Assembly: GCA_036924855.1 (NCBI GenBank)
Contig: JBAGRP010000001.1
Location: forward strand, 1,302,001 to 1,366,000
Direction of reading: 5' to 3'
Length of the DNA stretch: 64,000 nt
Source of the DNA: Nitrobacteraceae bacterium AZCC 2146
GTDB lineage: Bacteria > Pseudomonadota > Alphaproteobacteria > Rhizobiales > Xanthobacteraceae
The first letter of the stretch is position 1. Each line of letters begins with the position of its first letter. Both the position numbers and the translations under genes were made by a program. The notes under the pieces were generated by a model. It did not search any database. It was not told the DNA's origin and saw only the letters and a list, made by a program, of their open reading frames with translations. This document shows, in pieces, positions 51,051 through 58,742 of this stretch.

Positions 51051-52120
51051 CCGCCCAGACGCGCCCGTAACTCACCCAGCGCTTTCGCGGCGGGTTCAAT
51101 GTCGCGGACGTGAAATCCCGCGGCGAGTTCCTTGCTGTGGGCAGCGATTGCACGTTGAGCGACTTCTGAATAGACAACGCGACCATCCGTGGAGACGCTG
51201 ACGCCATCCGCCGCCTCGAAGCTCTTGTTCCATGTGACAGCGTCCTGCTCCGAGATGCCTTTCGGGAGATTGAGCGACGTTTTGCCCTTCTCCACGGTCA
51301 CAGGATAGCCGCCGGGCAGTCCACCTGGACCGGGAACGTGCGCATTGATCTTGCCATGTCCCGCAAGTGCCAGAAGCACCGGAACGGCCGAAGCACCGGA
51401 AATCACGTTGAGATCTCGGTACGGCAGCTGCACATGACGGGTCATGGCATCGACGTCGGCGATTTCATCATCCCCGATCCAGGCGCGCACTGGCGCCCCT
51501 GTCCGCTCGGTTCCAGGCTTGCGCCATTGCACGAGATGCTGGTGGTGACCAAGCACACGGATATTCTCGCGCTGCGGCTGACTCACAAGACCGGTGATGA
51601 TCGACGAAAAGATGCCGATGTTGCCGACGCCGCACGCGATCGGCAGACCAGCGGCACGTAGCACCTGATTGACGCCGTCGGGATAGCAGGTATTGACGAA
51701 CGTAGCGCCGGCGCCGTCCCGAAGGGCCCGCGAAGTCCTGGACGGAAGAACCGCATGGAAAGCGAGTGTCATGCCGAAGCCGGCGTCGGCCACCAGCTTC
51801 GACCACGCCGAGTCCATGCGATCGACCTTCCACGGGGATTGCATCGAAGCGGACTGCACGACGACAGAGGGCGACACCGCCGCAATGCCCTCGCCCATAA
51901 TCGCCGGCGTAGACGAATCCAGCAGAACTGTCTCGAAGATTGCTTCCGTGCCGAAGTTGGCGGCGCGTGCATTACCCGCTTCCTTCAGCCAGGAAAGTCG
52001 CTCCTTGTTGCGCCCTCCGATGACGACACGAACAGGCCGCTTGGCATGAACAGCGATGTCGCAGATCATGATCTCCGCGAAGTAGCCGGTGCCGATAACA
52101 AGAATATCGCTGTGCTGCAT
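51047..52120 (-). CDS. Rossmann-fold oxidoreductase of unknown specificity
   Basis: 357 residues from ATG 52120, which has GAGGAG seven bases upstream (ATG 52126 is too close). ILVIGTGYFAEIMICDIA is a dinucleotide-binding motif and VVIGGRNKERL the second strand. The rest (FVNTCYPDGVNQVL, GVGNIGIFSSIITGL) recalls saccharopine-dehydrogenase-like or homoserine-dehydrogenase-like folds, but no family can be named with certainty. It is coupled to the SDR and lies 25 bases downstream of the ABC binding-protein gene. Confidence 0.75.
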   Translation of the reverse strand: MQHSDILVIGTGYFAEIMICDIAVHAKRPVRVVIGGRNKERLSWLKEAGNARAANFGTEAIFETVLLDSSTPAIMGEGIAAVSPSVVVQSASMQSPWKVDRMDSAWSKLVADAGFGMTLAFHAVLPSRTSRALRDGAGATFVNTCYPDGVNQVLRAAGLPIACGVGNIGIFSSIITGLVSQPQRENIRVLGHHQHLVQWRKPGTERTGAPVRAWIGDDEIADVDAMTRHVQLPYRDLNVISGASAVPVLLALAGHGKINAHVPGPGGLPGGYPVTVEKGKTSLNLPKGISEQDAVTWNKSFEAADGVSVSTDGRVVYSEVAQRAIAAHSKELAAGFHVRDIEPAAKALGELRARLGG

Positions 52121-52145
52121 GTCCATACTCCTCGTTAAGCTCTCA

Positions 52146-53126
52146 TCACTTCAGGAAGTCGTTCGTGAAGACCTTCGACACGTCCGTCTTCTCCTTCATC
52201 ATTTCCATGCCGACCAGCTGTGTCTGCAGTTCTTCCCATGCCGCTTTGGTCGAATGGCCGAGGCCATTGGCCTTGGCGTCGCTCGATGCAGTGAGCTTCA
52301 AGACCTCCGGCAGCTTCATTTCGGCATACACCTTGTCGGTCGATGGATTGGCCTTGATGAAGGCTTCATAGGCATCCTTCGGATTGGCAATCGCGCTGCT
52401 CCAGCCCCTCATGAAGGCGCGGGTGAAACGCTTCACCAGATCGGGCTTCTCCTTAATCAGCTCCGCATTCGTCACCAGCGAGGTGGAATACATCTTCATG
52501 CCGAGATCCTCGAGAAGGATCCAGTCTACCTTCTCGCCAGTGGCGCGAAGCTTGAGCGCATCGTTAAAGTAGAAGCCGACGCCTACATCGATCCGGTCGG
52601 ACGCCATCAATGGTACCAGCGCGCCGTCAGCGGGAACTTCCTTGAACTTGCCGGCGTCAAGCTTGAGGTCCTTCTTCAGGGCTTCCCACTGTTTGCCGGT
52701 GCTGCTCTTGAGCTGCACGCCGATGGTCTTGCCATAGAGGTCCGTCTTGGCATCCTTGATATTCTGGGTCGTCTTGAAGATCAGCGCCGTCGGGTTTTGC
52801 TGCAGCACCACCGCAGTCGAGACCAGCGGCAGCCCGCGCGCTGCAGCGATCAACACCTGGTCAGCCGTCGCATAGCCAAAATCGGTATCGCGGTTTCCCA
52901 CCAGCTTGACGGTGACGGAAGATCCTTCGCCCGGCATCAGTTCGATCTCGATGTTTTCGTCCTTGAAATACCCCTTCTCTATGGCGAGGAAGATTGGGGA
53001 ATGCTCCGAACCGTAGACCCAATCGAGACGGAGCTTGACCTTGTCGGCCGCCTGCACGGCGCCGGTCGACAGTATGATGCCGTGGAAAAGTGCGGCGCCC
53101 AGGACCAACTTCTTGAAAGTGTTCAC
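52146..53126 (-). CDS. NMT1/THI5-like ABC substrate-binding protein
   Basis: 326 residues from GTG 53126, with GGAGGAG six bases upstream (TTG 53132 is an alternative). The signal peptide NTFKKLVLGAALFHGIILSTGAVQA precedes VKLRLDWVYGSEHSPIFLAIEKGYFKDENIEIELMPGEGSS, the pyrimidine/riboflavin precursor-type NMT1 fold. The LDW-aromatic binding pocket suits a heterocyclic ligand such as a pyrimidine or riboflavin-like ring. It is the binding component for the permease and ATPase encoded upstream. Confidence 0.92.
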   Translation of the reverse strand: MNTFKKLVLGAALFHGIILSTGAVQAADKVKLRLDWVYGSEHSPIFLAIEKGYFKDENIEIELMPGEGSSVTVKLVGNRDTDFGYATADQVLIAAARGLPLVSTAVVLQQNPTALIFKTTQNIKDAKTDLYGKTIGVQLKSSTGKQWEALKKDLKLDAGKFKEVPADGALVPLMASDRIDVGVGFYFNDALKLRATGEKVDWILLEDLGMKMYSTSLVTNAELIKEKPDLVKRFTRAFMRGWSSAIANPKDAYEAFIKANPSTDKVYAEMKLPEVLKLTASSDAKANGLGHSTKAAWEELQTQLVGMEMMKEKTDVSKVFTNDFLK

Positions 53127-53177
53127 GATCAACTCCTCCGATTGAGGCCAATTTGCCCATTGCTGCGAAAAACCTGG

Positions 53178-53951
53178 TCACATCGTCGCCTGAACGCCCG
53201 ATTCATCTGACCCCTGCGGAAGAAACAGCCGCTCCAGCAGTAGGATGACGAGATAGAGGGCGATGCCGAGAATGCTCATACAGATGATGGCGGCGAACAT
53301 CAGCTCGGTGTCGAGTGAAATGTTCGATGCGTTGATGACGTAACCCAGGCCTTCGCCGGCCGCGACGAATTCACCGACGACAGCGCCGACGATCGCCAGC
53401 GTGATCGATATCTTCAGGGCAGCGAAGAAATACGGCATCGCCCACGGCAGGCTGATCTTGGAAAACTTCTCCCAACCATTGGCGCCGAGAGAGTCCATAT
53501 ACTGCAGCAGTTCGGAATCGACCGATGTCAGGCCCTTTGCCGTGTTGATCACGATCGGAAAGAACGCGATCAGCGCGGCGATCACCACCTTCGGCGTGAG
53601 GCCAAACCCGAACCAGATCAGGAACAATGGCGCGAAAGCGATCTTCGGGAGAATCTGCGCTGCGACCAGGAACGGATAGGTCAGATCACGTACGATCTTC
53701 GAATAGGCGATGGCCACCGCGATGAAGAAGCCGGTAACGACCGCACTGAGGAAACCCAGCGAGATCGCGACGAATGTCGGCCAGGTGTTCTTCAGCAGCA
53801 ACGCACGATTTTCATAGGCGACTTCCGCGACGCGCGTTGGCGGGGGAAGGATCACCGGCTTGATGTGCAACACGTGAACCAGTACTTCCCAAATCGCGAA
53901 GAAGACGACGAACACCATGATCTGGCCGACAATGACGGATGCGCGATACAT
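53178..53951 (-). CDS. ABC transporter permease (SsuC/TauC type)
   Basis: 257 residues with six membrane helices. The EAA loop is DSLGANGWEKFSKISLPWAMPYFFAALKISITLAIVGAVVGEF (about residues 150-192), typical for nitrate/sulfonate/taurine/NMT1 transporters. It forms the channel with the ATPase at 53954. The C-terminal tail is short. The stop of the ATPase gene lies two bases upstream, so they are coupled. Confidence 0.94.
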   Translation of the reverse strand: MYRASVIVGQIMVFVVFFAIWEVLVHVLHIKPVILPPPTRVAEVAYENRALLLKNTWPTFVAISLGFLSAVVTGFFIAVAIAYSKIVRDLTYPFLVAAQILPKIAFAPLFLIWFGFGLTPKVVIAALIAFFPIVINTAKGLTSVDSELLQYMDSLGANGWEKFSKISLPWAMPYFFAALKISITLAIVGAVVGEFVAAGEGLGYVINASNISLDTELMFAAIICMSILGIALYLVILLLERLFLPQGSDESGVQATM

Positions 53952-53953
53952 GT

Positions 53954-54760
53954 TCAGGCGCCTTCCATCTCGGGCCGCTTGGCGACTGGCTGTCTGAGCA
54001 GGCTACGGACGTGACCGGCCAGCTCCGTAAACTTCGGCAGTTCGCGCATCTCCTCGCGGCGCGGTCGCGCAAACGGCACGTCGATCCGCTCGAGTACCCT
54101 TCCGGGGCGTGCGGACATGACAATGATTTGCTCGGACAACAGGATCGCCTCGGGAATCGAATGGGTGATGAAGACGACGGTCGTTTCGGTCTGCGCCCAG
54201 AGTTGCAGCAGTTCGCCCTGCAGCGTCTCGCGGGTGATTTCGTCAAGCGCCGCAAACGGTTCATCCATCAGCAGGATCTTGGGCTGGAAGGCCAGCGCGC
54301 GGCAGATCGAGACGCGCTGCTGCATGCCGCCGGACAATTCGTGCGGCATGCGATGTTCGAAGCCTTCGAGGCCGGCAATCCTTAGCCAGCGCCGCGCCTG
54401 TTCCTCGCGCTCGGCCTTGCCCATGCCGCGCCGTGCCACTTCGAGCGTCAGCATTACATTGTCTAGTGCCGACCGCCACGGCAGCAACAGCGCGCGCTGG
54501 AAGACGTAGCCCACCTGGCCCTGCACCTTGCCTTTGTTGATCGCCTCGCCGTCGAACAGCACCCGCCCGCCGGACGGCTGCAGAACGCCGGACAGGACCT
54601 TGAGCAACGTCGTCTTGCCGCAGCCGGACGGCCCGACGACGCTGAGGAAGGAGCGCGACGGAATCTTGAACGAGACATTGTCCAGCGCCGTGACAATGCC
54701 GGTCTTGCTCTTGAAGCTGACCGAAAGGTCCTCGATGCTGATGGCAGGCGCGCTGGACAT
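53954..54760 (-). CDS. ABC transporter ATP-binding protein (SsuB/TauB type)
   Basis: 268 residues. Walker A GPSGCGKTTLLKVLSG (about residues 39-54), Q-loop FQRALLLPW, signature LSGGMQQRVSICRAL, Walker B ILLMDEPFAALDEITR and H-loop FITHSIPEAI are complete. It powers the NMT1-type importer. It follows the M24 gene by four bases and precedes the permease by two, in one operon starting at 57.1 kb. Confidence 0.96.
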   Translation of the reverse strand: MSSAPAISIEDLSVSFKSKTGIVTALDNVSFKIPSRSFLSVVGPSGCGKTTLLKVLSGVLQPSGGRVLFDGEAINKGKVQGQVGYVFQRALLLPWRSALDNVMLTLEVARRGMGKAEREEQARRWLRIAGLEGFEHRMPHELSGGMQQRVSICRALAFQPKILLMDEPFAALDEITRETLQGELLQLWAQTETTVVFITHSIPEAILLSEQIIVMSARPGRVLERIDVPFARPRREEMRELPKFTELAGHVRSLLRQPVAKRPEMEGA

Positions 54761-54764
54761 GGGC

Positions 54765-55928
54765 TCAGCCGATCCGGATCAGTTTGTCGGTATCGGTCAC
54801 GTCCGACAGCAGCTCCGATCCCATCGCGGTGATCAGCATCATGTCCTTGTTCTGCACACCGAAGCCGTAGCCGGTGCGGTAGCAGAGCGGTTCGAAGCCA
54901 AGCACCATGTTCTCCTCGAGCACAGCCGACTTGCCCGGCTGTCCCAGCAGCGGCGTTGCGCCGATATAGGGGTCTTCGTGCAGATGAAGCCCGATGCCGT
55001 GACCGACAAAAGAGATCGGCGGCAGGTTCCTGGCGATCAGCCGATCGACAAAATCCTGATAGATGGCAAGGCAGTCGGCGCCGGGCTTGGCCAGCTCCAG
55101 AATCCGGTACTTGCAGTCCACCATGAGCTGCCAGATTTCTTCCGCCATTGCGGGCGGTTCCTCGACATAGGCGGTCCGACAGACGCCGGCTTGGTAGCCC
55201 CCGATCACCGAGAAGATTTCCACGCGACAGATGTCGCCGCGTTCAAGGCGACGGTCGGTGGGGCCGACATTGGGAAGCTGGCTGCGCGGGCCTGTCGCGG
55301 TGATTAGTAGCTTGAAATTCTCGGCGCCCAGTTCATAGACGTTCTTGGTCAGATGAGCCGCAATCTCCAGCTCCGTGCTACCAACCTTGACGCTCGCCAG
55401 CGCGTCCCCGATCGCCTGATCGGCGATCCGGGAAAGCCGCCGCAGCAGGGCAATCTCATCACGCGTCTTCAACTGGCGAAGACGGGACAGAATCTTGTCG
55501 GCGGCAACGAATGTTGCCTTCGGCATCGACGCCGTCAGACGCGCAAAGTCGCCGGCCGGCAGATATTCCAGCTCGATGCCGATGCGGCCGGACGTCAGTC
55601 CGGCATGGCCGAGTGCATCTGCTAGCACTGTCATCGGATCCTCGGAAAATTCTTTCCAGATCGCCAGCGGCACGCCCGGTGCCTCGCGCGCGACCGTGGT
55701 CTCCTCCATATCCACCGCAAACAGCGAAAGGCTCGCATCGGTCTTGACAATGGCCATCGCATGCCGATGCCGCAGCAATGGCTGCGAGGGGATTACAAAG
55801 CCTGCGGCATAGGCGAAATTTTCGGGCGAGCACGACACGATGGCGTCAAGGCCCTGCTCCAGCATCGCACGTGCCTGGCGCATCAGGATTTCCGCGCGCA
55901 AGCCTTTCACTTTAGGCTCCATGTTCAT
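54765..55928 (-). CDS. M24 (creatinase/prolidase-fold) protein lacking metal ligands
   Basis: 387 residues with the creatinase N-terminal domain and pita-bread C-terminal domain. The metalloprotease ligand set is changed: first Asp is Glu237 (RVEIFS), second Asp is Gly248 (QAGVCRT), and the last Glu is Lys361 (QNKDMML); His310 (GHGIGLHLHEDP) and Glu346 (GFEPL) remain. Loss of three of five ligands is the state seen in creatinase-like metal-free hydrolases. It probably hydrolyses a C-N bond of a guanidino, ureido or cyclic amide compound, not a peptide. ATG overlaps the enolase-family stop by four bases. Confidence 0.9.
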   Translation of the reverse strand: MNMEPKVKGLRAEILMRQARAMLEQGLDAIVSCSPENFAYAAGFVIPSQPLLRHRHAMAIVKTDASLSLFAVDMEETTVAREAPGVPLAIWKEFSEDPMTVLADALGHAGLTSGRIGIELEYLPAGDFARLTASMPKATFVAADKILSRLRQLKTRDEIALLRRLSRIADQAIGDALASVKVGSTELEIAAHLTKNVYELGAENFKLLITATGPRSQLPNVGPTDRRLERGDICRVEIFSVIGGYQAGVCRTAYVEEPPAMAEEIWQLMVDCKYRILELAKPGADCLAIYQDFVDRLIARNLPPISFVGHGIGLHLHEDPYIGATPLLGQPGKSAVLEENMVLGFEPLCYRTGYGFGVQNKDMMLITAMGSELLSDVTDTDKLIRIG

Positions 55929-57085
55929 AGCGTCACCTTGTACTTTTCGAGCTTCGCTTCATCGACGGCGATCCCCATGCCGGGCTCCGTAGGCACCATG
56001 ATTGCGCCATCGACAAGCGAAAGACCTTCCGAGAGCAGATCGTCGCGATAGTAGATGCCTCCGATCTTGCCGTTCTGCTGTTCGGCCGGTGTCGATACCG
56101 GCACCACATTGGACAGCGTCACGGCTGCGGCGGCCGCGGCGAGATGAATGTTGGCGAGATTGCCCACTCCGGTCTCGACGGACCCGTTTACGTTGCAGAT
56201 GATCCCGGCCGCGCGGCATACGGCAGCGACCTCCATTGCCCTGTACAACCCGCCCGGCTTCGTCGAGTAAATCGAGACGATCTGGGCGGCCTTCTTCTCA
56301 ATGATCTGGATGACGTCGTGCGAATTCCACGCCGACTCGTCGGCCATCACGGGCGCATCAATGGCTCGGGCGACCTCGGCGATCCGCTCGATTCCCATAA
56401 CCGGCTGCTCGACATATTTCAGGCCGAACTTTTCCATCCGGCGGATCACCTGGATCGCCTCGCCTGGCGTCTTGTAACCTTCGTTGGCATCGACGCAGAT
56501 TTCGACGCCGGCGCCTGCAGCCGCACGCACTTCACCAACAATCTTCACGTCACGATCCGGATCAACCCCGATCTTGACCTTGATGGTTTTGACGCCCTCG
56601 CTGGCCACCTTGGCAGACTCGGTCGCGGCTTCCTCAACGGAGATCAGGCCGATGGAGTGCGTGACCAGCACGCGGTCACGAACCTTGCCTCCAAGAAGGG
56701 TGTGCACGGGAACGCCCAGCCATTTGCCACTCAGATCGAGATAGGCAAATTCGACAGCGGCCTTCGAATACGGATAGCCCTTCATGCACGCATCCATTCG
56801 CGCATGCAGATCGGCCACGTTGCCCAACTCCATCCCGGTCACGGTGGGCGCCATGTAATTGGAAATGATGAGCTGTGCGATCGAAACGCTTTCGCCGAAG
56901 TAGCGGCCGAACTCGCCGCCCCAATCCTTCAAGGCTGGCGCTTCACCCCAGCCAACGTGACCTTCATCGTCGGTCATTTTGATAATCAGATAGCGACCGA
57001 TCGGCTCCGTTAGCCCCGTCCATTGATGGACACGACGGGTCGGCAGCTGAACGGCGAAGGTCTCGATAAGTCGGATAACGGGCAA
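55925..57085 (-). CDS. Mandelate racemase/muconate lactonizing enzyme family protein
   Basis: 386 residues from TTG 57085 (GGAG eight bases upstream); the open frame extends to GTG 57109 but that lies inside the operator. The capping domain is followed by the barrel with KTIKVKIGVDPDRD (catalytic Lys pair), metal ligands in ICVDANEGY, YVEQPVMG and MADESAW, and the second Lys in YSTKPGG, as in the MLE/dipeptide epimerase subgroup. It abstracts a proton alpha to a carboxylate to racemise or cycloisomerise the substrate. First gene of the leftward operon. Confidence 0.9.
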   Translation of the reverse strand: MPVIRLIETFAVQLPTRRVHQWTGLTEPIGRYLIIKMTDDEGHVGWGEAPALKDWGGEFGRYFGESVSIAQLIISNYMAPTVTGMELGNVADLHARMDACMKGYPYSKAAVEFAYLDLSGKWLGVPVHTLLGGKVRDRVLVTHSIGLISVEEAATESAKVASEGVKTIKVKIGVDPDRDVKIVGEVRAAAGAGVEICVDANEGYKTPGEAIQVIRRMEKFGLKYVEQPVMGIERIAEVARAIDAPVMADESAWNSHDVIQIIEKKAAQIVSIYSTKPGGLYRAMEVAAVCRAAGIICNVNGSVETGVGNLANIHLAAAAAAVTLSNVVPVSTPAEQQNGKIGGIYYRDDLLSEGLSLVDGAIMVPTEPGMGIAVDEAKLEKYKVTL

Positions 57086-57102
57086 GACGGATACTCCAAT
57101 CG

Positions 57103-57121
57103 TGACCACACTTTGTGATCA
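57103..57121. promoter_or_regulatory. Operator site 1 (TGACCACA-N3-TGTGATCA)
   Basis: 8-3-8 dyad with one mismatch, just upstream of the TTG start of the leftward enolase-family gene, in position to repress it. Same pattern as 57270-57288 and 61189-61207. Likely bound by a GntR-type or similar regulator not encoded in the window. Confidence 0.75.
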
Positions 57122-57270
57122 CACTCGTCGCCCGTCAATGCTCCGCCGTCGCGCGTTTGCAGAAAATAGTCGCATTGACGGCAATTGAATTGGGCATCGG
57201 CAATCAATTTAGGCAGGCTCGGCCACCACTCTTCAACGGTTGCGTTGCGGGTTGACACTTCAACGAATAG

Positions 57271-57287
57271 GATCACAATATGTGATC
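57271..57287. promoter_or_regulatory. Operator site 2 (GATCACA-N3-TGTGATC)
   Basis: Perfect 7-3-7 dyad upstream of the rightward molybdenum-hydroxylase genes. Its centre is 167 bases from the centre of site 1, close to 16 helical turns, so looping between the two is conceivable. Confidence 0.75.
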
Positions 57288-57366
57288 ACACTCTTCATAG
57301 TTTGCTTGGCTTGATCATGACGAACGCCCCCGCGATGAGCCGCGCACCCCCGGAAATTCTTTGCTC

Positions 57367-58239
57367 ATGAAGCTTGCACCTATCACTTACCATCGAGCCG
57401 ACAGCCTGGCGGATGCGGTCTCGCTGCTCGTCAACTACAAGGGCGACGCAAAACTAATAGCCGGCGGGCAAAGCCTCATGCCGATGCTCGCGTATCGTCT
57501 TCTTGCGCCCGACGCGCTGATCGATATTGGCCGCATCGATGAGTTGAAAACGATTCGAATTGATGCAGCAGGTATTCGAATAGGCGCCTGTGTGCGGTGG
57601 TGCGACATTGAGCGACATTCCGATATTGCGAACGGCTATCCCCTTCTCCACTACGCTATCCGTCACATCGCCCATTACCAAGTGCGAAACCGCGGCACGA
57701 TCGGCGGCAGCCTGGCGCATGCCGATCCGGCGGCGGAATTTGCAGCAGTTGTGCTGGCCTGCAGCGGCATCATGGAGATTCGCGGCAGAGATGGCACACG
57801 TTTCATTGAAGCTGACCATTTCTTCCGCGGCCTGCTAACCACCGACCTGCAGGACGACGAGGTTATTGTCGCCGTGAGGCTGCCGCCATGGGACCCGTCC
57901 TATCGTTGGGGCTTTAAGGAGTTCGCCCGCAGAAGCGGTGACTTCGCACTTGCAGGTGTGTCCCTGCAGTTCAGCCTTGAGTACGGACGCGCTGTTCGGT
58001 CCCGTATCGTCGGCTTTGGCGTCGCGGACCGGCCCGTTATCCTTTCGCAAGCGCAGGCGGTTCTCGACGGCGCAGAGCCCGATGCTCAAGCGATTGCTCG
58101 GGTTGCGGCCGCCGCGCAACGAGAAGTGGATCCCCCGGACGATCCGCACGCGCCATCTGAATATCGCCGGGCGTTGCTGGGGACGTTGCTGGAAAGAGCC
58201 TTGGTTGAGGCCCTTGCACGTGCGCGAGAACCCTCGTGA
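57367..58239 (+). CDS. Molybdenum hydroxylase FAD-binding subunit (CoxM type)
   Basis: 290 residues from ATG 57367. The FAD pyrophosphate loop AGGQSLMPMLAYRL (about residues 33-46) and the flavin loop TIGGSLAHADPAAEF (about 112-126) are intact, with the usual C-terminal CO-dehydrogenase-flavoprotein domain. It takes electrons from the Fe-S subunit to FAD. It is first in a three-gene operon and overlaps the next gene by four bases (GTGA). Operator site 2 lies about 80 bases upstream. Confidence 0.93.
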   Translation: MKLAPITYHRADSLADAVSLLVNYKGDAKLIAGGQSLMPMLAYRLLAPDALIDIGRIDELKTIRIDAAGIRIGACVRWCDIERHSDIANGYPLLHYAIRHIAHYQVRNRGTIGGSLAHADPAAEFAAVVLACSGIMEIRGRDGTRFIEADHFFRGLLTTDLQDDEVIVAVRLPPWDPSYRWGFKEFARRSGDFALAGVSLQFSLEYGRAVRSRIVGFGVADRPVILSQAQAVLDGAEPDAQAIARVAAAAQREVDPPDDPHAPSEYRRALLGTLLERALVEALARAREPS

Positions 58240-58742
58240 CAAACCCGACAAGAGTGAATTTTACCGTGAATGGTGTTCCATCAAAGGTTCTTGTCGAACC
58301 CCGCAGGACGCTGGCTGATTGCCTACGGCACGATTTGAACCTGACCGGAACACACGTCGGTTGTGAGCACGGAGTGTGTGGCGCCTGCACCGTCATCGTG
58401 GATGGCGACGCCGTTCGATCTTGTCTGATGCTGGCCGTGCAGGCTGAGGGCGGCAATCTTGCCACTGTCGAGAGTTTAGGGTCTGCAGAATCGATGTCTG
58501 TCCTTCAGCAGGCATTCCAGGACAATCATGCCCTACAATGCGGCTTTTGCACTCCCGGCATCCTCATGACGGCTCATGCCCTCCTTGGTCGCGAGCCGCG
58601 GGCAAGCGACGAACGCATTACGGAGGTCCTCTCGGGCAACATATGTCGCTGCACCGGCTATATTCCCATTGTCAAAGCGATCGCGCAGGCGCGGAATATT
58701 CTCGCGGATGCATCACGAGGACCGCACAGTGAAGACGTCTAA
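58236..58742 (+). CDS. Molybdenum hydroxylase [2Fe-2S] subunit (CoxS type)
   Basis: 168 residues from GTG 58236. The plant-type cluster is HVGCEHGVCGACTVIVDG ... CLML and the second cluster LQCGFCTPGILMTAH ... GNICRCTGY, all eight Cys present. It relays electrons between the molybdopterin site and FAD. Overlaps the large-subunit start by 14 bases. Confidence 0.96.
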   Translation: MTNPTRVNFTVNGVPSKVLVEPRRTLADCLRHDLNLTGTHVGCEHGVCGACTVIVDGDAVRSCLMLAVQAEGGNLATVESLGSAESMSVLQQAFQDNHALQCGFCTPGILMTAHALLGREPRASDERITEVLSGNICRCTGYIPIVKAIAQARNILADASRGPHSEDV

